Shown piece after piece: positions 58,526 through 64,000 of a DNA stretch of 64,000 bases. This stretch comes from Streptomyces sp. ICBB 8177 (GTDB lineage: Bacteria; Actinomycetota; Actinomycetes; Streptomycetales; Streptomycetaceae): contig NZ_NSKH01000023.1 in the NCBI RefSeq assembly GCF_003144095.1, positions 779,611 through 843,610 of the forward strand, written 5' to 3'. Made by a program: the position numbers and the translations under genes. The first letter of the stretch is position 1. Every line of letters begins with the position of its first letter. The notes under the pieces were generated by a model. The model ran no database searches. It saw only the letters and a program-made list of their open reading frames with translations, and had not been told where the DNA came from.

Positions 58526-58954
58526 TCAGTCCGCCAGATCCTTGATCGCCGTCACCTTGCCGACGTGCAGCCGCACCAGCAGTTCGCCGGGAACGCCGTT
58601 GCGGCGGCCGAACTCCTCGCCGCGTTCCTGGCCCATGTAGCGCGTGCCGATCCGCGTCGCCCAGACGCGCACCTGGTCCAGGTCCTCGCTCAGCTCCGCC
58701 CGGCCCTCCAGCAGTGCGAAGCCGAACGGCGGGCGCTCGTCGTCCACGCACACCGCCGCCCGTCCGTCCCGCGCGAGGTTCCGCCCCTTGACGGTCTCCT
58801 TGCCGGTGTTGAAGACGAGGTCGTCACCGTCCAACACGAACCACACCGGTGCGACGTGCGGGCTGCCGTCGGCACGTACGGTCGACAACTTCCCGGTCCG
58901 GGTCCCGGCGGTCACGAACTCGCGCCACTGCGCGTCGGTCATCTTCTCTGCCAT
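58526..58954 (-). CDS. PPOX-class flavin/F420-dependent protein
   Basis: A 142-residue split-barrel protein: GKLSTVRADGSPHVAPVWFVLDGDDLVFNTG, VKGRNLARDGRAAVCVDDE and the C-terminal WATRIGTRYMGQE fit pyridoxamine-5'-phosphate oxidase-like proteins, in actinomycetes often F420-dependent. Probably reduces or oxidises a small molecule; substrate unknown. Start ATG 58954. The long spacer upstream holds a perfect 14-bp palindrome. Confidence 0.88.
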   Translation of the reverse strand: MAEKMTDAQWREFVTAGTRTGKLSTVRADGSPHVAPVWFVLDGDDLVFNTGKETVKGRNLARDGRAAVCVDDERPPFGFALLEGRAELSEDLDQVRVWATRIGTRYMGQERGEEFGRRNGVPGELLVRLHVGKVTAIKDLAD

Positions 58955-59456
58955 GACTCCATGGTGCGCGGCCGGGACGGCTCCCGCCGGTCCGCACTGT
59001 GAGATCTCCCGCCCCCGGGCGTCGAAGATGTGACATGTCACAGTCACCACGGTCCGGCCGCCCGGTACGGCCAGACTGTGCGGACCCGCACACCCGGCGG
59101 AGCCCGGAGGCGTGCCGGAGCCGCACCGGCGTCGCATCGGAGGGGTACCGGCGCGGCGCTGGACGCGTACCGGCGCCGCTCGTCCGCCCCGCTCCGGCAT
59201 GCCGCGTTCCGCCGTGTGAGGGCGCCGGGGCGTCCCGGAGGGTGGGCGCGGTGCGTTGAGCCGTCCGGGGGAGTCCCGGGCGAGCGACAAGCCCGCGGAC
59301 ACAGCAGAAGAACGCCGAAGCTTTCTCCCGACCACTACGGACAGCCCCCGAACCTCCCCCTCCAGCCGCCTCGACCCCCGTCCCCGCCCCGTCCGCCACC
59401 ACCCAGCGCCCAGTACCGCCGAGCAACCCGAGTGAAGACCGAGGACCCGCCCGCCC
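58955..59456. other. Intergenic region upstream of the conservon, with 14-bp palindrome
   Basis: No gene is supported over about 500 bp. The perfect palindrome TGTGACATGTCACA (59029-59042) is the clearest feature; the rest is GC-rich with short repeats of GTACCGGCG. It probably contains the conservon promoter and the PPOX promoter. Confidence 0.5.
59029..59042. promoter_or_regulatory. Perfect 14-bp palindrome
   Basis: TGTGACATGTCACA is fully self-complementary. The TGTGA/TCACA halves resemble CRP/FNR sites but with N4 spacing instead of N6, so the binding protein is unknown. Confidence 0.75.
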
Positions 59457-62393
59457 ATGCGACTGCGCCCCCGCACCATTCGCACCCAGCTCCTCGTCCT
59501 GCTGACCGTCCCGATGGTCTCGCTGTCCGCCCTGTGGGCGTACAGCTCGTACACCACCGTGCGCGGCGCGCTCGCCCTCACCCGGGTCGGCGCCACCTTC
59601 CGCTACTACGGCATCCCCACCGACCGGTTGACGCTCGCCCTGCAGAACGAGCGGCGGGCCGCCGTCCAGTACGACGCGTCGCGCGGCGACCGGGGGAGCG
59701 GGCCTGGCGGAAGCGGCGAGGCCGGCGCCGAGGGCTCGGACTACGCCGCGCTCGTCGCGTCCGAACGGACCACCGACGCGCGTCTCGCGGCGCTGCGCGA
59801 CCACGTCACCCGGAACGACTGCCGGGGCGGTCTCACCACCGCGCAACGTGCCCGTATGGCCGCGGTACTGACCGCCGCGCGTCAACTCCCCTCCCTGCGC
59901 GCGATGGTGCGGGACCACGACACCAACTGGTCTGCGGTACTGGGCCGGTACTCGGCCGTCATCGACCCCGGCTTCCGGCTGCGCGGCGCGCTGTCCGACC
60001 TCCAGACCGGCGCGGTCGCCCGCAGGGGGGCGGTCGTCCTTCAACTCGCCCGCGCCCGCGAACTGCTGTCCCGCGAAGACGCGATGGTGACCGGTGCCAG
60101 GGCCGCGGGCGGTATGACGGACGCGCAGTACCGGGACTTCATCGGCATCATCGACGGCCGCAAGCTCCTCTACGACATCTACGCGCCCGAACTCCCCGCC
60201 GCCGACGCCGCCCAGCTGGCCGCCTTCGAGAACGGCGCCGCCGGGCGCGGGCTCGCCTCGCTCGAAGAGGCGGCCCGGGCGAGCGCGGCCGCCGACGTGG
60301 ACAGGCAGTTGCCGGAAGCGGCCTGGCGGCCCACCGCGGACGCGGCTCTGCGCCGGCTGGGCTCCATCGACGTCTCCGCGTCCCGCTCCATCGGCGGGCA
60401 GGCGCACGAGACGGGCATGCGGGTCCTGCTCAAGGCGGCCGGACTGAGCCTCGCGGGACTGCTCGCGGTCGTCGCCTCGCTGATCGTCTCCCTGCGCATC
60501 AGCCGCCGCGTCACCCTTCGGCTGACCGAACTGCGCGATGCGGCGGAAGAGTTGTCGCAACGACGCCTCCCGGATCTGCTGCGCAGGCTGCGCGAGGGCC
60601 AGTCGGCGGAGCCGGTCGTACCGGTCGTACCGGTCGTACCGGTCGGCTCGGGGGAGCCGGAGACCGCCCGCGCTCCGGGCGGAGGCCACGTCCCGCCTTC
60701 TACAGCGGCCTTGCGGTTCGATGACGACGAGATAGGCCAGGTGGCGCGGGCGTTCAACGTCGCGGAGTGCGCGGCCGTGCGGGCGACGGTGGAACAGGCC
60801 CGGCTGCGCCGTGGCGTCGCGGCCGTCTTCACCACGCTCGCGCGACGCGGACAGGTCCTGCTGCACCGGCAGTTGGCGCTGCTGGACGCGATGGAACGCC
60901 GTACCGAGAACGCGGACGACCTGGCCGACCTCTTCCGGCTCGACCACATGACCAACCGGATGCGCCGCCAGGCCGAGGGGCTGCTCATCCTCTCCGGCAA
61001 CACCCCCGGCCGCGCCTGGAACCGTCCGGTGCGCATGGCGGAGGTGGTGCGGTCCGCGGCCGGCGAGGTCGAGGGCTTTCAGCGGATCGTGGTGCGACGC
61101 GTGCCCCGTGTCACGCTGTCCGGCGGCGCGGTGGCCGATGTCGTGCAACTGCTGGCGGAGTTGCTGGAGAACGCGACGTCCTTCTCGCCCCCGGAGCGCG
61201 AGGTCGTGGTGGAGGCCCGTTGGGTGGGCGGAGCCGCGGACGGGCCCATCGGCCAGGGCGGGAAGGGCGGGGGCGGGAGCGGGGGCGCCGCCTTCCTGGT
61301 CACCGTCGCCGACCGCGGTCTGGGCATGAGCGCGGAACGCCTCACGGAGGTCAACGCCGCCCTGCGCGAGGCGTTGGCCCTGCCCGGTGACGGTGTCGCA
61401 GGGGGAGTGGACCTGCCCGAGTCCGATCGCCTCGGTCTGTACATCGTGGGACGGCTGGCGGCGCGGCAGGGTGTGCGCGTGACGTTGCGCTCGGCGCGGG
61501 GCGGTGGCACGACCGCGCAAGTCCTTCTTCCCGGCGCGCTGTTGCTCCGTACGGAGGAGGGCGCGCCCGGGGGCGACGAGGGCGAGGAGGTGGCGGCTCC
61601 GGTGCGCAGGCGGCGCATGCCCGCGGGGGCGGTCGCGACGGGGGCGCCTGCGGGGGCAGGGGCGGAGGCGGGGGCGGGCGGCTCCGGTGCGGCACGCGGC
61701 GCCGACGGGCCGGTGCCGCCGCGGAGGACGGGCGGCGCACCGCGGCCCAGCGTTCCGGCGGTGGTCACGACGGCGGCGGGCTTACCCCGGCGGGTGCCCG
61801 GGCATGAGGCGGCGCGGGACGTCGTCCGGTCCGCCGGAAGCGCCGCCGTCGAGGCGGGAACGGCATCCGGGGGCGGGGTGGCGTCGGGTGGCGCGGCGGG
61901 CGGCGTGAATGCTGCGGTCCCACCGGACGAAGGGGAACGTTCACCCGAGTCCGCCCGTTCCACTGTGGCAGCCTACGCACAGGGGTTGGCGAGGGGACGC
62001 GCGCGATCGGGTGTGACGCGGGAGCCCGTGACGACGCTCGCACCGGGCTTCCCCCGCGGCCCACGAGGAGAGGCGCACCAGGGCCCCGACCAGGCCGCAC
62101 AGGTGCGACGGACACGACGAACAGCGATGGAGCCGGAAGCGGCACGAGAAGCCTCAGGACCACAGGAGCCGACAGGACCGGTAGCACCATCAGGACCGGC
62201 TGGAACAGCAGGATCGGTTGGCACGTCAGAACCGGTTGGAACAGCAGGACCAGCGCGACCAACGGGGCGAGCGGTGCGGCGGGAAGCGCCGGGACCGCCT
62301 GAACCACCAGCACGACACGACCAGCGAGAACCGGAAGAACCGGAAGCAGCAGTGGTACGGAACGCGGCAAAGGAAGACGGGGGACCACGATGA
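59457..62393 (+). CDS. cvnA: Conservon sensor histidine kinase-like protein with nitrate-sensing domain
   Basis: A 978-residue membrane protein. An N-terminal transmembrane helix (about 10-30) precedes an extracytoplasmic NIT domain (about 45-320, LALQNERRAAVQYDA), a second helix (about 330-350), HAMP linker, and a histidine-kinase dimerisation and ATPase region (about 430-720: RRGQVLLHRQLALLDAMERR, LLAELLENATSFSPPE N-box, GLGMSAERL). The last 240 residues are disordered Ala/Gly/Pro/Glu. A 9-bp repeat (60612-60644) gives VVPVVPVVPV. It overlaps cvnB by ATGA. CvnA proteins signal to small G-protein partners. Confidence 0.9.
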   Translation: MRLRPRTIRTQLLVLLTVPMVSLSALWAYSSYTTVRGALALTRVGATFRYYGIPTDRLTLALQNERRAAVQYDASRGDRGSGPGGSGEAGAEGSDYAALVASERTTDARLAALRDHVTRNDCRGGLTTAQRARMAAVLTAARQLPSLRAMVRDHDTNWSAVLGRYSAVIDPGFRLRGALSDLQTGAVARRGAVVLQLARARELLSREDAMVTGARAAGGMTDAQYRDFIGIIDGRKLLYDIYAPELPAADAAQLAAFENGAAGRGLASLEEAARASAAADVDRQLPEAAWRPTADAALRRLGSIDVSASRSIGGQAHETGMRVLLKAAGLSLAGLLAVVASLIVSLRISRRVTLRLTELRDAAEELSQRRLPDLLRRLREGQSAEPVVPVVPVVPVGSGEPETARAPGGGHVPPSTAALRFDDDEIGQVARAFNVAECAAVRATVEQARLRRGVAAVFTTLARRGQVLLHRQLALLDAMERRTENADDLADLFRLDHMTNRMRRQAEGLLILSGNTPGRAWNRPVRMAEVVRSAAGEVEGFQRIVVRRVPRVTLSGGAVADVVQLLAELLENATSFSPPEREVVVEARWVGGAADGPIGQGGKGGGGSGGAAFLVTVADRGLGMSAERLTEVNAALREALALPGDGVAGGVDLPESDRLGLYIVGRLAARQGVRVTLRSARGGGTTAQVLLPGALLLRTEEGAPGGDEGEEVAAPVRRRRMPAGAVATGAPAGAGAEAGAGGSGAARGADGPVPPRRTGGAPRPSVPAVVTTAAGLPRRVPGHEAARDVVRSAGSAAVEAGTASGGGVASGGAAGGVNAAVPPDEGERSPESARSTVAAYAQGLARGRARSGVTREPVTTLAPGFPRGPRGEAHQGPDQAAQVRRTRRTAMEPEAAREASGPQEPTGPVAPSGPAGTAGSVGTSEPVGTAGPARPTGRAVRREAPGPPEPPARHDQREPEEPEAAVVRNAAKEDGGPR

Positions 62394-62962
62394 CCAGCGG
62401 AGCCACCACACCCGGCGAGCACGGCATGCCGAGGAGGCCGACCGGGCACGGCCGTACGCAGGAGCCCGGGTGGCCGGACGCGTCCGGCGCGGCGCGCGGA
62501 CCGCAGGCCCCGGGTGCACCGGGCGCCCAGGGGGAGGACGGCGGACTCGACTGGCTGCTCGACGACATGGCGGACCGCATCGAACAGGTCAAGCACGCGC
62601 TGATCCTGTCCAACGACGGCCTGGTCACCGGCGCCAGCCGGGACCTGCGCGGTGCCGACGCGGAACACCTCGCCGCGATATCGTCCGGCTTCCACAGCCT
62701 GGCCAAGGGCGCCGGGCGGCACTTCCGCGCGGGCGAGGTCCGCCAGACGATGGTCGAGTTCGACGCCGGATTCCTCTTCGTGACGTCGGCGGGCGACGGC
62801 AGTTGCCTGTCGGTGCTGACCGGTGAGGGTACGGATGTCGGCCAGATCGCGTACGAGATGACGCTCCTGGTCAACCGCGTGGGCGAGCACCTCGGGGTCG
62901 CTCCCCGCACCGAGGACGGCGTCGTCCCCCAGACCGAGGACGGCGCCGCGACAGGAACATGA
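62390..62962 (+). CDS. cvnB: Roadblock/LC7-domain conservon protein
   Basis: A 190-residue protein; after a low-complexity leader (about 1-50, longer than usual) the Roadblock domain spans about 52-170: GGLDWLLDDMADRIEQVKHALILSNDGLVTG and YEMTLLVNRVGEHLG. Roadblock proteins regulate small GTPases. ATG 62390 overlaps cvnA by 4 bp, and its stop overlaps the start of a cvnC remnant (ATGA). Confidence 0.92.
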   Translation: MTSGATTPGEHGMPRRPTGHGRTQEPGWPDASGAARGPQAPGAPGAQGEDGGLDWLLDDMADRIEQVKHALILSNDGLVTGASRDLRGADAEHLAAISSGFHSLAKGAGRHFRAGEVRQTMVEFDAGFLFVTSAGDGSCLSVLTGEGTDVGQIAYEMTLLVNRVGEHLGVAPRTEDGVVPQTEDGAATGT

Positions 62963-63120
62963 GCCGCGCGCCGGACGGTTCGGGCCCGCTGTGGTACGAC
63001 GACGGGGCGGGCTCCATGGTCCGCCCGTACACCGTCATCCGCGGCCGGACCACTTCGGCACCCGGCACCCCGAGGATCGACCTGCTCGCGGTGTTCATGA
63101 GCGCTCCGGAGTGTCCCCGA
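62959..63120 (+). pseudogene. cvnC: Truncated DUF742 (cvnC) remnant
   Basis: The first about 53 codons encode PLWYDDGAGSMVRPYTVI followed by RGRTT and IDLLAVFMSA, the N-terminal part of DUF742 conservon proteins. The expected winged-helix-like C-terminal half does not follow. The frame stays open but then reads through two TTA codons (63133, 63178), a codon rare in Streptomyces genes, and into a region with a promoter and ribosome site for the next gene. The remnant is followed by no GTPase (cvnD). Alternatively a short functional protein ends near here by an unseen shift. Confidence 0.6.
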
Positions 63121-63216
63121 AGCTTCCCAGAGTTATCCACAGGCCTGACGCGGTGTCGGCCCCTTCGCCTACAGTCGTTACAGAAAGTGATCGACCAGAA
63201 GCGAAGGGGCATCATC
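63121..63216 (+). promoter_or_regulatory. DUF6397 gene control region with DnaA-box-like sequence
   Basis: TTATCCACA (63133-63141) equals the E. coli DnaA-box consensus. CTGACG (63145-63150) and TACAGT (63170-63175) form a plausible promoter, and AAGGGG (63202-63207) is the ribosome site for ATG 63217. Confidence 0.6.
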
Positions 63217-64000
63217 ATGAGCACGCGAATGGACGCGCGGAACCGAGACCGCTCAGGCTCAGACCGTCACCGTCCCGGCCCGGTGCGCGACGGCACGGGC
63301 CCGGCCCGCAGCGCCGTGAGCCCGGCCCGCAGCGCCGTGAGCCCGGCCAGGAGCCGGAGCGGGCCGCCTCGGCGGCGAACCGGCGCCCTCGGAAACCGAG
63401 GTCCGGAACCCGGCCCGGGTGAGCTGCTGGACCCGTCCGTGGCGAGGGCCGAACTGTGCCTGGACGCCAAGGAGTTCGAGCTCGCCGTCGAGCTGGGGGA
63501 GGTGCGGACCGCCGTCGTGGACCCGGGCGTCCCACGGCGCCGCCCGGTGCCGAGGCGCGAGGTCGACCGCCTGGTCGCCGAACACGGCTTCCCGGACGCG
63601 CTGCGTGAACGGTTGCACCTGGTCGGGGCGGTGACCGGCGCGGAGCTGCTGGGCATCACCCGCGGCCGGTTCGCCTGCCTGGCCAGAGCCGGGTGCTTCC
63701 GTCCGGCCCGCTGGTACGTCAACCGCTACCGGGCGACCGTCTGGCTCTACCTGGCCTCCGACGTACTGGGATTCGCCGAGGAGCACGACGACTGGCTCAT
63801 CGGGAGACTCCCGAAGGCGGTGCGCGAGAAGGCCCGGAGCGGGGTGGACCTGCGGGCCCAGGGGTGGCGGGCCCGCCGGGTCGAGCAGCTCGTGGCCGCG
63901 GCCGTCGACGCCTGGGACGAGGCCGCCGCCTGGGCGGCCCTGCTCGCAGCGGACGACCGCGCGGGCCTGATCGCCGACGCGGACGAACGCCGGGCCCTGA
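63217..64000 (+). CDS. DUF6397-like protein, C-terminus beyond window
   Basis: The frame runs from ATG 63217 to the end of the window (261 codons, incomplete). A low-complexity, basic leader (about 1-70) contains the tandem heptad PARSAVS-type repeat. From about residue 75 the sequence (ELCLDAKEFELAVELGEVRTAVVD, REVDRLVAEHGFPDALRERLHLVGAVTG, GITRGRFACLARAGCFRPARWYVNRYRATVWLYLASDV) matches, as I recall it, the helix-turn-helix-like DUF6397 proteins of Streptomyces. Function unknown; DNA binding is plausible from the helical pattern. Confidence 0.7.
   Translation, partial: MSTRMDARNRDRSGSDRHRPGPVRDGTGPARSAVSPARSAVSPARSRSGPPRRRTGALGNRGPEPGPGELLDPSVARAELCLDAKEFELAVELGEVRTAVVDPGVPRRRPVPRREVDRLVAEHGFPDALRERLHLVGAVTGAELLGITRGRFACLARAGCFRPARWYVNRYRATVWLYLASDVLGFAEEHDDWLIGRLPKAVREKARSGVDLRAQGWRARRVEQLVAAAVDAWDEAAAWAALLAADDRAGLIADADERRAL

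Noticed and set aside
58824-61520. 898-codon antisense frame in the conservon kinase gene
   Set aside because: Low-complexity, antisense to motifs of the kinase, no ribosome site.
62959-64000. One long fused protein from cvnC through DUF6397
   Set aside because: Two TTA codons, a promoter and a ribosome site lie in the middle; a separate start at 63217 is better supported.

Overview
The window looks like chromosomal DNA of a Streptomyces-type actinomycete. It is very GC-rich with strong third-position GC bias and many GTG starts. Gene types typical of the group are present: a conservon-type nitrate-sensing kinase with a Roadblock partner, a DUF6397-like protein, a type-ISP specificity-like protein, an RNase Sa homologue and a fused RbsC-RbsB transporter. 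No rRNA, tRNA, CRISPR array, insertion sequence or phage gene was seen.

Layout. 1-1860: the 3' end of a carboxyltransferase gene, then a methyltransferase-Nudix fusion coupled to a YtrA-type GntR regulator. 2056-11453: an envelope polysaccharide locus with a GH39-like hydrolase facing a tightly overlapped minus-strand operon (two GT2 glycosyltransferases, a polysaccharide deacetylase, and a giant flippase/membrane-protein fusion), followed by two small unknown proteins. 11662-13764: an orphan ISP-like protein and a HutC-type GntR regulator next to hmgA (homogentisate dioxygenase), with aldehyde and alcohol dehydrogenases in the opposite direction. 18200-22029: a SUMF1-like protein, an XRE regulator with a small partner, and an amidase. 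22586-28526: a complete ribose operon (rbsR-rbsA-rbsCB-rbsK-rbsD). 28564-32386: TetR, acyl-CoA dehydrogenase, a second TetR, MaoC hydratase and a zinc-ribbon protein. 32597-36693: a secreted penicillin-acylase-family enzyme and an alpha/beta-hydrolase-like protein without the nucleophile serine. 36836-46432: fatty or hydroxy-acid catabolism (two SDRs, CoA ligase, TetR, quinone oxidoreductase, ACAD10/11-like dehydrogenase and its kinase partner), interrupted by an ArsR-MFS pair. 46591-50890: an enolase-superfamily sugar-acid dehydratase, gluconate permease, gluconokinase and their GntR. 50997-58954: nickel permease with a Nur-box-like site, Nudix, LysR plus tautomerase, secreted guanyl RNase, CoA-disulfide-reductase-like flavoprotein, an unknown protein, methyltransferase, YnfA and a PPOX protein. 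59457-64000: a conservon that stops inside cvnC, then a DUF6397-like gene that runs off the end.

The most striking feature is regulatory. Eleven genes, seven of them regulators, have a TANNNT -10 hexamer exactly 6-7 nt before the start codon, so they probably make leaderless mRNAs; this also corrects several start sites. Clear operator candidates are visible for hmgA, ArsR, gluconate, ribose and nickel genes. A 16-bp site is repeated identically at a TetR gene and at maoC. A second TetR-like motif recurs at three acyl-CoA loci, linking a CoA ligase operon to a phosphotransferase/dehydrogenase pair that resembles the 4-hydroxyacyl-CoA phosphorylation-elimination pathway. Functions are inferred by reading the translations; no database search was possible.
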